Origin: Allopontixanthobacter confluentis
GTDB lineage: Bacteria; Pseudomonadota; Alphaproteobacteria; Sphingomonadales; Sphingomonadaceae
DNA length: 64,000 nucleotides
Reading direction: 5' to 3'
NCBI RefSeq assembly: GCF_009827615.1
Contig: NZ_WTYU01000002.1
Location: forward strand, 789,020-853,019
A program made the position numbers and the translations under genes. This document shows positions 44,392 to 53,857 of this stretch, piece after piece. How positions within the stretch are numbered: position 1 is the stretch's first letter; each line of letters begins with the position of its first letter. Below the pieces are notes generated by a model. That model had not been told where the DNA came from and did no database searches. It worked only from the letters and a program-made list of their open reading frames with translations.

Positions 44392-46185
44392 TTGGATAAT
44401 CAGCGCAATCTTCTGCTCGCCGTCGTATTATGCGGCTTGCTTCTTCTGGGGTGGGATGCGGGCACCCGGTACTTCTATCCAGAGCCTGCACCTGCGGCGC
44501 GGGTCGAAGGCGCGGCCATCCCGAATGACCAAGTGGGCACCGGAGCAGATGGCGGCGCAGCGCCAACGCGCACGCGTGAAGGTGGCCTGACAGACCCTGT
44601 TGCCATCGCCGAAGAGAAGAAAGATCTGGTAACGTCGCTGGCTTCGCCAAGCCGCGTCAGGATCGATGCCCCTGAAATCGCCGGTTCCATCAATCTGGTT
44701 GGCGCGCGCATCGATGATATCACGCTCAAAACCCATCGCCAGGCGGTGGACAAGGACAGCGGCCCTGTGCGCCTGTTCTCCCCCCAGGGCACACCCGCAC
44801 AGCAATTTGCGCAGTTTGGCTGGGTGGGTGAAGGCGTTGCCGTGCCTGATGCGACCACGCTGTGGCAGGCAGATGGCACCGTGCTGACGCAAGCGAAGCC
44901 TGTAACCCTGTCATGGGACAATGGGCAGGGGCAATTGTTCCGCATCAAGCTGTCGATTGACGCGCAATATATGATCACTGCTGATCAATCGGTCAGCAAC
45001 ACGGGCGCCGGCCCTGTCGTCGTGCGGCCCTTTGCCACCGTCAATCGCACCAGCGCCACGGCCAGCGCCGATACGTGGAACGTGCAGTCAGGCCCGATCG
45101 GTGCTTTTGGCGATTCGGTGGATTTCGGCACCGATTATGACGATCTGGCCGAAACCGGCAAAGTCACGCCGGAAGGCCGCACCGGCTGGATCGGCTTTAC
45201 CGACATTTACTGGCTGTCCGCGCTTATCCCGCAGGACGGGTCCAATCCGGCAGCGGATTTCCGCTCGCTGGGCAACAATATTTTCCGGGCCGATGTCATT
45301 TATCAGCCTGTCACCGTGCCGGCTGGCAAGGTGTTCAGCCGTTCAACCCGCCTGTTTGCCGGGGCCAAGGAAAGCGATGTCCTTGATGGCTATCAGGATG
45401 CCGGCATTACCAAATTCGGTTTTGCGATCGACTGGGGCTGGTTCCGCTGGTTTGAAAAGCCGATTTTCTGGCTGCTCAGCAGTCTGTTCGGGCTGGTCGG
45501 CAATTTCGGCCTCGCCATCATCCTGCTGACTGTCATCATCCGCGGCGCGATGTTCCCCATCGCCCAGAAGCAATTCAAGTCGATGGCTTCGATGAAGGCC
45601 ATCCAGCCAAAGATGAAGGCGCTGCAGGAACGCTACAAGGACGACAAGCAGAAGCAGCAGCAGGAAATCATGGCGCTGTACAAGACCGAAGGCGTCAATC
45701 CGCTGGCTGGCTGTCTGCCACTGCTGTTGCAGATTCCGGTGTTCTTCGCTTTGTATAAGGTGCTGATCCTGTCGATCGAAATGCGGCACCAGCCGTTCAT
45801 CCTGTGGATCAAGGATTTGTCCGCGCCCGACCCGGCCATGATCCTCAATCTGTTCGGCCTGCTGCCCTTCACCCCGCCGGCCTTCCTTGGCATTGGCGTG
45901 CTGGCAGTATTGCTGGGCATCACCATGTGGATGACGTTCAAGCTGAACCCCACGGCGATGGACCCTATGCAGCAGCAGATCTTCAACATCATGCCGTGGA
46001 TCCTGATGTTCGTGATGGCGCCGTTTGCCGCTGGCCTACTGGTGTACTGGGTAACCTCCAACATCCTGACACTGGCGCAGCAGAGCTATCTGTATTCCAA
46101 GCATCCGCAATTGCGGGCGCAGGCGAACAAGGACAAGGAAGATGCCGCGCTTGTGGCAACGCGGGGGGGCAAGAAAAAACCGTGA
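44392..46185 (+). CDS. yidC: Membrane protein insertase YidC
   Basis: An integral-membrane chaperone/insertase of 597 residues. N-terminal helix at 7-24, a large periplasmic domain (residues about 60-350), then the conserved core helices: FGLAIILLTVIIRGAMFPIAQKQFKSMASMK, EGVNPLAGCLPLLLQIPVFFALYKVL, and later MPWILMFVMAPFAAGLLVYWVTSNILTLAQQ. It starts at TTG 44392, giving the family N-terminus Met-Asp-Asn-Gln-Arg-Asn-Leu. The stop overlaps the GTG start of engB. Confidence 0.96.
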   Translation: MDNQRNLLLAVVLCGLLLLGWDAGTRYFYPEPAPAARVEGAAIPNDQVGTGADGGAAPTRTREGGLTDPVAIAEEKKDLVTSLASPSRVRIDAPEIAGSINLVGARIDDITLKTHRQAVDKDSGPVRLFSPQGTPAQQFAQFGWVGEGVAVPDATTLWQADGTVLTQAKPVTLSWDNGQGQLFRIKLSIDAQYMITADQSVSNTGAGPVVVRPFATVNRTSATASADTWNVQSGPIGAFGDSVDFGTDYDDLAETGKVTPEGRTGWIGFTDIYWLSALIPQDGSNPAADFRSLGNNIFRADVIYQPVTVPAGKVFSRSTRLFAGAKESDVLDGYQDAGITKFGFAIDWGWFRWFEKPIFWLLSSLFGLVGNFGLAIILLTVIIRGAMFPIAQKQFKSMASMKAIQPKMKALQERYKDDKQKQQQEIMALYKTEGVNPLAGCLPLLLQIPVFFALYKVLILSIEMRHQPFILWIKDLSAPDPAMILNLFGLLPFTPPAFLGIGVLAVLLGITMWMTFKLNPTAMDPMQQQIFNIMPWILMFVMAPFAAGLLVYWVTSNILTLAQQSYLYSKHPQLRAQANKDKEDAALVATRGGKKKP

Positions 46186-46850
46186 ACGATCCAGAAACCC
46201 AGGCCGCGCTGGACAGGGAAGCGGAACTGCGCGCGCGGCGGGCAGCCAAGCTGTTTTCCGGGCGGGTGGATTTCCTGCTGTCCGCGCCGCAGCTGAAATT
46301 CCTGCCGGAACCGACCGTGCCCGAAATCGCCTTTTGCGGGCGGTCCAACGTGGGCAAATCATCCCTGCTGAATGCGTTGACGGGCCGCCGGTCCATCGCG
46401 CGGGCATCGGTCACGCCGGGGCGCACGCAGGAACTCAATTTCTTTGAAGTGGGTGACCCGACGCTGTTCAGGCTGGTCGATATGCCTGGCTATGGGTTTG
46501 CCAAGGCCCCGCCGGCCGTGGTCGACAAATGGAAGAAACTGGTCAAGAGTTACCTGCGCGGCCGGCAAGTGCTGCACCGCAATCTGGTGCTGGTGGATTC
46601 GCGCCACGGCATCAAGGATGTGGACCGCGAAATGATGACCATGCTGGATGAAGCCGCCGTGGGTTACCGCGTGGTTTTGACCAAGGCCGACAAGATCAAG
46701 GCGAGCGAGCTGGAAAAAGTGGTCGCCCAGACCGTTGAAGAAGCGCGCAAGCACCCCGCAGCCTTTCCCGAACTGCACGTAACCAGTGCGGAAAAAGGAA
46801 TGGGCATTCCCGAACTGCGTGCAGCCGTCTTGCTGGATGCCGGCGTCTGA
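46182..46850 (+). CDS. engB: Ribosome biogenesis GTP-binding protein YihA/YsxC
   Basis: A GTPase needed for large-subunit assembly, 222 residues. G1 is GRSNVGKSSLLNAL, the TPGRTQELNFF switch follows, G3 is DMPGYGFAKAP, G4 TKADKIKAS and G5 TSAEKGMG. GTG at 46182 overlaps the yidC stop (GTGA); a longer upstream frame lies inside yidC and was rejected. Confidence 0.96.
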   Translation: MNDPETQAALDREAELRARRAAKLFSGRVDFLLSAPQLKFLPEPTVPEIAFCGRSNVGKSSLLNALTGRRSIARASVTPGRTQELNFFEVGDPTLFRLVDMPGYGFAKAPPAVVDKWKKLVKSYLRGRQVLHRNLVLVDSRHGIKDVDREMMTMLDEAAVGYRVVLTKADKIKASELEKVVAQTVEEARKHPAAFPELHVTSAEKGMGIPELRAAVLLDAGV

Positions 46851-46909
46851 CACGCTGACTGCAAGATTTTGCAGCTGATGAACACTGAAACTCAAGGACA
46901 CGTGATTTA

Positions 46910-47275
46910 ATGCCTCCCTTTACTCAACCCAGCTTTCAGGAACGCGTTGCCATGGCCGAAAAGGCCAAGCAGGCTGCGCTCAAAAAACTGAAAGCCCGGC
47001 CCAAACTGACCGAAGCAGAGCTGGCGGAGCGTAAAGCTGCGCGCGTTGCCCGCGAAGAAGCAGAAGCCGCAGCCCGCGCTGAAAAACAGGCCGCACGCGA
47101 ACAGGCCAAGGCGGACCGTGAAGCTGAAAAAGCTGCCGCCGAAGCAGAAAAAGCCGCCGCAGAAGCCGCCAAGGTAGAAGCGGAAGCCAACAAGCCTGCT
47201 GCCTTGACCGAAGAAGAAAAGAAAGCCGCCCGTGACGCGCGCTATGCCGCCCGCAAAAAGCGACGCCGGAAATAA
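46910..47275 (+). CDS. DUF6481 coiled-coil protein
   Basis: A 121-residue protein made almost entirely of charged helix: N-terminal PSFQERVAMAEKAKQAALKKLKARPKLTEAELAERKAAR, then Ala/Glu/Lys heptads and a very basic C-terminus ARDARYAARKKRRRK. It resembles the DUF6481 family of sphingomonads. It is probably RNA- or nucleic-acid-associated given its charge, but no function is known. A structured but T-poor region follows (47328-47384, with CAGGCGCGCCTG inside). Confidence 0.7.
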   Translation: MPPFTQPSFQERVAMAEKAKQAALKKLKARPKLTEAELAERKAARVAREEAEAAARAEKQAAREQAKADREAEKAAAEAEKAAAEAAKVEAEANKPAALTEEEKKAARDARYAARKKRRRK

Positions 47276-47389
47276 GCACCGGAACAAGCGCCGGAACTGA
47301 AGGCCGCAAACAGGCCGGATAAGGAAAATCGAGGCCTGCCAGCGGTGTGCCAGGCGCGCCTGCGCAGACGCAGACCTCGATCTGGCGCG

Positions 47390-48061
47390 TTAGAACCCGA
47401 CGAAAACGGCGGCGTCTGCCACGTCCCGGCGTTCCGAAACAACCGCGTTGGCGGGGAATGTTTCATCCGGCCAGCCCAGCGCGATGCTTTTCATGATCAC
47501 CTGATTATCGGCAATTCCGGCGTGTTCGCGCACCACGGGTGATTGCATGATGCCCTGGCTGTTGATGACCGTGCCCAGCCCGCGTGACCATGCGGCATTG
47601 ACCAGTGCCGTGGCCACCGCGCCGCAATCAAAGGCGGTGTCGTCGCTGCTCGCCAGTTCCTTGTCATAGGTGACAATAACGCAGACTGGCGCATCGAACT
47701 GGCGGAAACCGCGCAGCACCCAGTCCTGCCGCATTTCCTTGTCATCACGTTCGATACCCATGGCGCTGAACAATTGTTTCGCCACCCCGATCTGGCGGTC
47801 GCGGTGGTGGCCAGCGAAGGCTTCCCCGGTGCGGAATTCACGTGATTGGGGAACGCCTGCCACCATCCGTTCGGTATTGCCCTGCCGGATGCGGTCCAGC
47901 GGTTCCCCTGTGATGATGTAGAAATTCCACGGCTGCGTATTCATCGAAGATGGCGCACGCATGGCAATCTGCAGCACTTCTTCGATCAGTGCCCTGGGCA
48001 CAGGGTCAGGCTTGTATCCGCGGATGCTCCGCCGGCCCAGAACCACGTCATCATATTCCAT
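47390..48061 (-). CDS. Nitroreductase family protein
   Basis: A 223-residue FMN-dependent nitroreductase-like protein: VVLGRRSIRGYKPDPVPRALIEEVLQIAMRAPSSMNTQPWNFYIIT at the start with the FMN-binding Arg-Arg-Ser pattern, VNAAWSRGLGTVINSQG, and IALGWPDETFPANAVVSERRDV at the end. The physiological substrate is unknown. ATG 48061 begins the natural N-terminus. Confidence 0.9.
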   Translation of the reverse strand: MEYDDVVLGRRSIRGYKPDPVPRALIEEVLQIAMRAPSSMNTQPWNFYIITGEPLDRIRQGNTERMVAGVPQSREFRTGEAFAGHHRDRQIGVAKQLFSAMGIERDDKEMRQDWVLRGFRQFDAPVCVIVTYDKELASSDDTAFDCGAVATALVNAAWSRGLGTVINSQGIMQSPVVREHAGIADNQVIMKSIALGWPDETFPANAVVSERRDVADAAVFVGF

Positions 48062-48130
48062 TGCTGCCCTCTCGTTTGGTCTGTCTGGCCCGACCATACA
48101 GGCTTGCCGGAAAGGGGGAAGGGGCGCGTT

Positions 48131-48553
48131 TCAGCGTGCGAACAGGCTCGCCAGACTGGCAAAGGCTTTCATTTCGATCGCATTGCCGGATGGATCACGG
48201 AAAAACATGGTGGCCTGTTCGCCGGGCTGGCCCTTGAACCTGATGGTCGGCTCAATCTCGAAAGTGACGCCTGCCGCTTTCAGCCTGTCTGCCAGGGCCT
48301 GCCAGTCGGCCATTTCCAGCACCACGCCAAAATGCGGCACTGGCACACCATGGCCATCAACCGGGTTTGCCCCTGCATCGCGGCTGGCCATATCCGGCAC
48401 CAGATGAGTCACGATCTGGTGCCCATAAAAATTGAAATCGATCCACTGGTCGGCGCTGCGGCCTTCGTCGCAGCCGAGAAATTCACCATAGAAGCGGCGC
48501 GCTTGCGCCAGATCATGGACCGGAAAGGCAAGATGGAAAGGGCGTAATGTCAT
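48131..48553 (-). CDS. VOC/glyoxalase-like protein
   Basis: A 140-residue single vicinal-oxygen-chelate protein: [26 protein letters not shown] at the start, with two beta-alpha-beta repeats and [15 protein letters not shown] at the end. The His in PFHLAF and the Glu in AIEMK would be metal ligands. It is a probable ring-cleavage, glyoxalase or fosfomycin-resistance-type enzyme of unknown substrate. Confidence 0.85.
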   Translation of the reverse strand: MTLRPFHLAFPVHDLAQARRFYGEFLGCDEGRSADQWIDFNFYGHQIVTHLVPDMASRDAGANPVDGHGVPVPHFGVVLEMADWQALADRLKAAGVTFEIEPTIRFKGQPGEQATMFFRDPSGNAIEMKAFASLASLFAR

Positions 48554-48674
48554 GTGACCTCCATATTTCAGGCCATTCGAAACCGGAAGAGCTTCATTGC
48601 GGCCTGTCGTTCAGTGTCGACAGGGAAAGGATGAACGCCTATCGCGGCGGCTCGGTGGGTAACGAGGCGTTTTT

Positions 48675-49340
48675 ATGAAGCTGATTGTCGGCAACAAGAA
48701 CTATTCGAGCTGGTCCTTGCGCGGCTGGCTGGCGATCAAGCAATCCGGCCTTTCGTTCGAAGAACTGATCGTCAACATCGGCGGTGAGGAATGGGAAGCG
48801 GCCAAGCGCCAGTCGGGCGAAATCATGCCAGCGGGCAAGGTGCCGATCCTGTGGGACGGGGAAACCGTTGTCTGGGACAGCCTCGCCATCATGGAATATC
48901 TGGGCGACAAGGTGGGCCGCGAACGGTTCTGGCCCAAGGATGATGCGGCACGCGGCATGGCGCGGTCCATGGTGGCTGAAATGCACAGTTCGTTTCAGGC
49001 CTTGCGCCGCGAATGCCCGATGAATGTGCGCACCACCTATGACAACGCCCGCATTTCGGACGATTGCAAGGTCGACATCGTGCGCATCCTGCAATTGTGG
49101 GCAGAAGCGCGGGCGCGCTTCGGGCAGGGCGGCCCGTTCCTGTTCGGCACTTTTGGCGCGGCGGACATTTTCTTTGCGCCGGTGGTCAGCCGTTTTATCA
49201 CCTATGGCATTGGCGTGCCGGGATTTGCAGAAGCCTATATGCAGGCTGTGTGGGAACATGAATGGATGCAGCAATGGATTGCTGCAGCAGAGGATGAACA
49301 ATGGGTCTTGGAACAATACGAAGCTGTGCCGCAGGGCTGA
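48675..49340 (+). CDS. Glutathione S-transferase family protein
   Basis: A 221-residue protein with the thioredoxin-like N-terminal domain (KLIVGNKNYSSWSLRGWLAIKQSGLSFEEL, then KVPILWDGETVVWDSLAIMEYLG with the glutathione-binding cis-Pro and Glu/Asp-Ser motif) and an alpha-helical C-terminal domain. The active-site Ser is in NYSSWS. It overlaps the following S1 nuclease gene by 40 bases in another frame. Confidence 0.92.
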   Translation: MKLIVGNKNYSSWSLRGWLAIKQSGLSFEELIVNIGGEEWEAAKRQSGEIMPAGKVPILWDGETVVWDSLAIMEYLGDKVGRERFWPKDDAARGMARSMVAEMHSSFQALRRECPMNVRTTYDNARISDDCKVDIVRILQLWAEARARFGQGGPFLFGTFGAADIFFAPVVSRFITYGIGVPGFAEAYMQAVWEHEWMQQWIAAAEDEQWVLEQYEAVPQG

Positions 49341-50206
49341 TTGCCGGCATGGCGATGGTGCTGGCCACGCTGGCGCCGGTGCCTGCCATGGCGTGGGGCG
49401 GTTATGGCCACCGCACCACAGCTGACATTGCGCTGGCCAATGTTCAGCCATCCACCCGCGCAGCCATTGCGCGGCTGATTGCCTATGATGCGCAGCTTGG
49501 CACGCCGGAATGCCGCATCCGCGATCTGGAAGATGCCGCTGTCTGGCCTGACTGCGTGCGCCGCGATTACTGGCGCTGGGGCTATACCGCGGCATGGCAT
49601 TACCGCACCGCGCCCATTTGCGAGGCGTATAATGCGCGCAGCAATTGCAGCGGGGGCAATTGCGTGCTGGGCCAGATAGAGCGCAACCAGCGCATTCTGG
49701 CTGACGAAACGCTGCCTGCCAATGTGCGGCTGGAAGCCATGGCGTTCCTGGTGCATTTCATTGGCGATGTGCATATGCCGCTGCATTCCGGTGACAAGGA
49801 TGACAAGGGCGGCAATGACCGCGTGACATCCTATGGCGATGTGCCGGGCCTCAATTTGCATGGCATCTGGGACAGTACGCTGGCTGAACGGGCGATCACT
49901 TCCGCACAGCCGCCGCTGGTGCGCGCCTATTCTGCGGCAGAGCGGGCCGAACTGGCTGGCGGGGACGCGGCGGAATGGGGCCGGGAAAGCTGGCAGCTGG
50001 CGCGCGATGTGGTCTATCCCGGCGCGTTTGAACAAAACGTCTGCGATGGCGACTTGCCCGAGAATGCCGCGCTGACGCAGGCCGACATCGAAGCCGCCAT
50101 CCCGGTATCGCAAAAACGCATCGTGCAGGCAGGATTGCGCATGGCGCGGATGCTGGACGAAGCCTTTGCACCCGGGCCGCTGGCGCCCGCTTCATCAGCC
50201 CGGTAA
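49301..50206 (+). CDS. S1/P1-type nuclease, exported
   Basis: A 301-residue zinc-dependent nuclease-like protein. The signal peptide ends AMAWGGYGHRTTADIA, which leaves the metal-binding Trp at the mature N-terminus, as in P1 nuclease. Further zinc ligands lie in RIRDLEDAAVWPD, AMAFLVHFIGDVHMPLHSGDKDDKGGND and GLNLHGIWDS. It probably degrades single-stranded nucleic acids in the periplasm or outside the cell. Confidence 0.92.
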   Translation: MGLGTIRSCAAGLIAGMAMVLATLAPVPAMAWGGYGHRTTADIALANVQPSTRAAIARLIAYDAQLGTPECRIRDLEDAAVWPDCVRRDYWRWGYTAAWHYRTAPICEAYNARSNCSGGNCVLGQIERNQRILADETLPANVRLEAMAFLVHFIGDVHMPLHSGDKDDKGGNDRVTSYGDVPGLNLHGIWDSTLAERAITSAQPPLVRAYSAAERAELAGGDAAEWGRESWQLARDVVYPGAFEQNVCDGDLPENAALTQADIEAAIPVSQKRIVQAGLRMARMLDEAFAPGPLAPASSAR

Positions 50207-50214
50207 CAGGCCAA

Positions 50215-51357
50215 ATGACCGACAACAGCCTTGCCGTTTCGCTCGCTGAAAAGCTGATTGCAGCCGAAAGCGTCACTCCTGCAACCGGCGAGGTTTTCGC
50301 CGTGATGGAAGCCATGCTGGAACCGCTGGGTTTCGAAGTGCACCGTTTCATCAAGGGCGAAGCGCCCGATGGGCCGGTAGAAAACCTGTTTGCCATCCGC
50401 CGCGGCCCGCACGGATCGCGCCACCTTGCCTTTGCCGGCCATCTGGATGTGGTGCCGCCGGGGCAGGGCTGGGCCAGCGCGCCCTTTGAACCAGAGCGCA
50501 GGGGCGATCTGCTCTACGGGCGCGGCGCGGTGGATATGAAAGGGGCCATCGCCGCCATGGTCGCAGGCGTGGCCGATGTTCCGGCGGATGCAGGGACCAT
50601 CAGTTTCATCATTACCGGCGATGAGGAAGGCCCTGCCATCTACGGCACGCGCGCGCTGATCGACCTTATCCGGGAACGCGGCGATGTGCCGGATCTGTGC
50701 CTGGTGGGGGAGCCGACTTCGGTAAACCGGCTGGGCGACATGATGAAGATTGGCCGGCGCGGATCGGTCAATATCTGGCTGGAAGTGGAAGGGGTGCAGG
50801 GGCATGTCGCCTATCCGCATCTGGCGGATAACCCGATCCCCAAAATGGTGGCCATGCTGGCGCAACTTGATGCGCTGGTGCTGGATGAAGGCACTGACTG
50901 GTTCCAGCCATCCAATCTTGAAATTACGGAAATGGAAGTGGGCAACCATGCCCATAATGTCATTCCCGCCAAAGCCACCGCGCGCATTTCCATCCGTTTC
51001 AACGATAGGCATAGCGGCGCGTCACTGTCGGAAATGGTGGCCCAAATTGCGCAGCAGCATGGCGGGACCGCACTGCCGATTGTTTCGGGCGAACCGTTTC
51101 TGACCCCGCCGGGCGCCTTTTCGCAGATGATTTGCGATGCAGTGGAAGCCGAAACCGGCATTGCGCCCGAAGCATCGACCACGGGCGGCACATCTGATGC
51201 GCGGTTCCTGCGGGATTTGTGCCCGGTGATCGAATTCGGTCTGGTCAATGCCACCATGCACAAGCGTGACGAAGCTGTCGCCATGGCCGACCTTGCTGCG
51301 CTCAGCCGCATTTATGCCCGCATTGCCCGTGCCGCGCTGGAAATTACCGGCGAATAG
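50215..51357 (+). CDS. dapE: Succinyl-diaminopimelate desuccinylase
   Basis: A di-zinc hydrolase of the lysine/meso-diaminopimelate pathway, 380 residues. Motifs in order: AFAGHLDVVPPGQGW (His and Asp ligand), GAVDMKGAIAAMV (Asp ligand), GDEEGPAIYGTRAL (catalytic and metal Glu pair), and ARFLRDLCPVIEFGLVNATMHKRDEAV near the C-terminus with the late His ligand. Confidence 0.95.
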   Translation: MTDNSLAVSLAEKLIAAESVTPATGEVFAVMEAMLEPLGFEVHRFIKGEAPDGPVENLFAIRRGPHGSRHLAFAGHLDVVPPGQGWASAPFEPERRGDLLYGRGAVDMKGAIAAMVAGVADVPADAGTISFIITGDEEGPAIYGTRALIDLIRERGDVPDLCLVGEPTSVNRLGDMMKIGRRGSVNIWLEVEGVQGHVAYPHLADNPIPKMVAMLAQLDALVLDEGTDWFQPSNLEITEMEVGNHAHNVIPAKATARISIRFNDRHSGASLSEMVAQIAQQHGGTALPIVSGEPFLTPPGAFSQMICDAVEAETGIAPEASTTGGTSDARFLRDLCPVIEFGLVNATMHKRDEAVAMADLAALSRIYARIARAALEITGE

Positions 51358-51372
51358 CGCCGCCCACTTGCC

Positions 51373-51400
51373 GCGCCTTGCATAGGCAGGCACAAGGCGC
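51373..51400. terminator. Inverted repeat after dapE
   Basis: GCGCCTTG (51373-51380) and CAAGGCGC (51393-51400) form a perfect 8-bp stem with a 12-base loop, 16 bases after the dapE stop. No T-run, so its terminator role is uncertain. Confidence 0.4.
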
Positions 51401-51458
51401 GCCAAGAACATGCACAATACGCAAGGCGCCAGGCGCCGGTCTGCGAAGGGGTCACATT

Positions 51459-52697
51459 ATGGGTCGTTTCTGGTTCGCAATTCCACTGTGGCAGCGGGTC
51501 ATCGCTGCACTGGCGCTGGGCATCGTGACAGGCCTTTTGTGGGGACCGGAAGCGCAGAGCATCAAGATCATTGGCGATATTTTCATCGCCTTTATCAAGA
51601 TGCTGGTCGTGCCGCTCATTTTCTTCTCGCTGGTGTCAGGTGTCGCGGCGATTGGCGATTTGCGCAAACTGGGCGCTGTGGGCGGCAGGGCTGCCTTGCT
51701 GTTTCTGGTCACCGGCCAGATTGCCGTGTGGCTGGGCCTTGCGCTGGGCACCTTGCTGACCCCGGGTGTGGGGCTTGATGTTTCCGCGATCGAGCGTGGG
51801 CCAATCCCGGAGCCTGCCCAGACAGGGTGGCGGGATATGCTGCTGTCGATCGTTCCGCAAAGCCCGGTTCAGGTTATGGCGGACGTCAATGTCCTGCCGC
51901 TGATCGTATTTGCCCTGCTGGTCGGCATCGGCATTCTGATGTCCGGCAAGGAAGGCGAACCCGTCGCCAAAATCTTCGATTCCGGTTCCATCGTGATGCA
52001 GAAAGTTACCGCCGTGGTGATGGAACTGACGCCGTTTGGCGTGTTCGCGCTGATGGCGTGGGTAGCCGGCACGCAGGGCACAGACGCGCTGCTGGCGCTG
52101 GCCAAGCTGGTGGGCCTCAATTACCTTGGCTGCCTGCTGATCATTTTCGTGATGTATTCCGCCATCATCAAGCTGCTGGCGAAATTGCCGGTGGTGGATT
52201 TCTTCCGCGGCATCGTGGATGCGATGGCAGTCGCCTATTCCACCGCTTCTTCCAATGCGACCTTGCCCGTCACCTTGCGCTGCACCCAGCGCAATCTGGG
52301 CGTGTCATCCAGCGTGTCGAGCTTCATCGTGTCCCTGGGCGCGACAGTGAACATGAACGGCACGGCCATGTATCTGGGCCTTGCCACATTGTTCGGCGCG
52401 CAGATTTTCGGGGTGGATTTAAGCTGGGGTGATTATTTCATGATCTCCATCCTCGCCACCGCCGGCGCCATCGGCGCTGCTGGTATCCCCGGCGCCGGTC
52501 TGATCATGATGGCGCTGGTGTTTGGCGCAGTGGGCGTGCCGCTGGAAACCATTGCCCTTGTGGCAGGCGTTGACCGGATCATGGATATGATGCGCACTGT
52601 CACCAATGTGTCGGGCGATGCGGCCATCACCGTGGCCGTGGCATCCATGACCAACGAGATTGACCGCGAGGAAATGATCAGCGCGGACGACGTATAG
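51459..52697 (+). CDS. Dicarboxylate/amino acid:cation symporter (DAACS family)
   Basis: A 412-residue transporter with eight or so helices and the diagnostic re-entrant segments: AYSTASSNATLPVTLRCT and VSLGATVNMNGTAMYLGLATLF, then GIPGAGLIMMALVF and VDRIMDMMRTVTNVSGDAAITVAVA. These line the glutamate or C4-dicarboxylate and sodium sites in GltPh-like proteins. Substrate is likely glutamate/aspartate or C4 dicarboxylate. ATG 51459 fits the membrane topology. Confidence 0.92.
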   Translation: MGRFWFAIPLWQRVIAALALGIVTGLLWGPEAQSIKIIGDIFIAFIKMLVVPLIFFSLVSGVAAIGDLRKLGAVGGRAALLFLVTGQIAVWLGLALGTLLTPGVGLDVSAIERGPIPEPAQTGWRDMLLSIVPQSPVQVMADVNVLPLIVFALLVGIGILMSGKEGEPVAKIFDSGSIVMQKVTAVVMELTPFGVFALMAWVAGTQGTDALLALAKLVGLNYLGCLLIIFVMYSAIIKLLAKLPVVDFFRGIVDAMAVAYSTASSNATLPVTLRCTQRNLGVSSSVSSFIVSLGATVNMNGTAMYLGLATLFGAQIFGVDLSWGDYFMISILATAGAIGAAGIPGAGLIMMALVFGAVGVPLETIALVAGVDRIMDMMRTVTNVSGDAAITVAVASMTNEIDREEMISADDV

Positions 52698-52721
52698 CGA
52701 GGGGCGTCAGCGCGGCCGGCG

Positions 52722-53135
52722 CTAGCTGCCCTGTAACGCGCTGCCTTCTGCATATTCGACCGGCACGAATTTGCCGAGGCCGCAGCCTGCCCCGCGCCGC
52801 AGGTCGCCGGCCGTGCGGTCAAGCACATAGATGATATCGGTATCGCACAGGCGCGAAGTGTGGACGGTGTAGGTAAACCCTTCCTCGAACCCGAGGCGCG
52901 GACAAGTGCCGGGCAAGGTATTGCGGTAAATGCGGCTGCCGGTGGTGATAAAGTCTATCGTGCGGTCATCATGGACCTTGGTGTCGCGGATTGTGGAAGT
53001 GGTGATGCAGCTTACAGGCTCGCCCACGATTTTTGCCGCAGGTGCCTTGCTGACAAATTCGGCCCTGTCTGCCGGGGGTGAGCAAGCGGCCAGCGCAAGG
53101 GCTGGCAACAGTAGAACGGTATGTTTCAAGCGCAT
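52722..53135 (-). CDS. DUF6491-like lipoprotein
   Basis: A 137-residue lipoprotein with lipobox ALALAACS. The mature part follows the DUF6491 outline: SCITTSTIRDTKVHDDRTIDFITTGSRIYRNTLPGTCPRLGFEEGF, then SRLCDTDIIYVL and GAGCGLGKFVPVEY, with four paired Cys positions. Periplasmic, function unknown. ATG 53135 gives a proper signal peptide. Confidence 0.75.
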   Translation of the reverse strand: MRLKHTVLLLPALALAACSPPADRAEFVSKAPAAKIVGEPVSCITTSTIRDTKVHDDRTIDFITTGSRIYRNTLPGTCPRLGFEEGFTYTVHTSRLCDTDIIYVLDRTAGDLRRGAGCGLGKFVPVEYAEGSALQGS

Positions 53136-53199
53136 GGCATTCTCCCAGTCAACCGGCGGCATATCAGCGCCCGAAGCGGCGCTTGTATACGTAGTTACC

Positions 53200-53847
53200 T
53201 CAGGGTCGGGCCGGCTGCATCACCTTCTTGCGGAACGAACACAGGTCCACCACCGGGCAGCGCCAGCATTCCGGCGAGCGCGCCTTGCACACATAGCGGC
53301 CATGCAGGATCAGCCAGTGATGGGCATCGCGCCGGAAGGGCTGCGGCACGCGCTTTTCCAGCTTGGCTTCCACCTGTTCCGGCGTTTTGCCCTTGGCAAG
53401 GCCGGTGCGGTTGCCCACCCGAAAAACATGGGTGTCGACGGCGAATGTCTCCATGCCGAAAGCGCAGTTCATCACCACATTGGCGGTTTTGCGCCCGACA
53501 CCGGGCAGCAGCGTCAGGGCGTCGCGGTCTCGCGGCACTTCCCCGCCAAAATCGGCAATCAGCATGTGCGACAGGGCGATGACGTTCTTCGCCTTGGAAT
53601 TGAACAGGCCGATGGTCTTGATATGCTGCTTCAGGCCTTCCTCGCCAAGGTCCACCATCTGCTGCGGCGTGGTTACCTCGGCAAACAGGCGGCGCGTCGC
53701 CTTGTTCACGCCCACATCGGTGGCTTGCGCTGACAAGGCCACGGCCACCACCAGCTGGAATGTATTGCCATATTCCAGCTCGGTTACAGGCTCTGGATTG
53801 TCTTCGGCCAGTCGGCGGAAAAATTCGAAAATCTGGTCTCTGGTCAT
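53200..53847 (-). CDS. nth: Endonuclease III
   Basis: Base-excision repair glycosylase/AP lyase. The 215-residue protein has the helix-hairpin-helix LLPGVGRKTANVVM with the catalytic Lys, FAVDTHVFRVGNR with the catalytic Asp, and the [4Fe-4S] cluster Cys set near the C-terminus (CKARSPECWRCPVVDLC). It follows dapB by ten bases on the same strand, so the two may be co-transcribed. Confidence 0.95.
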   Translation of the reverse strand: MTRDQIFEFFRRLAEDNPEPVTELEYGNTFQLVVAVALSAQATDVGVNKATRRLFAEVTTPQQMVDLGEEGLKQHIKTIGLFNSKAKNVIALSHMLIADFGGEVPRDRDALTLLPGVGRKTANVVMNCAFGMETFAVDTHVFRVGNRTGLAKGKTPEQVEAKLEKRVPQPFRRDAHHWLILHGRYVCKARSPECWRCPVVDLCSFRKKVMQPARP

Positions 53848-53857
53848 GGCCGCAAGG

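Noticed and set aside
47328-47384. Structured intergenic element with ATCGAGG/CCTCGAT ends and an internal CAGGCGCGCCTG palindrome
   Set aside because: The 40-base interior and lack of a T-run make it hard to tell from chance GC-rich pairing.
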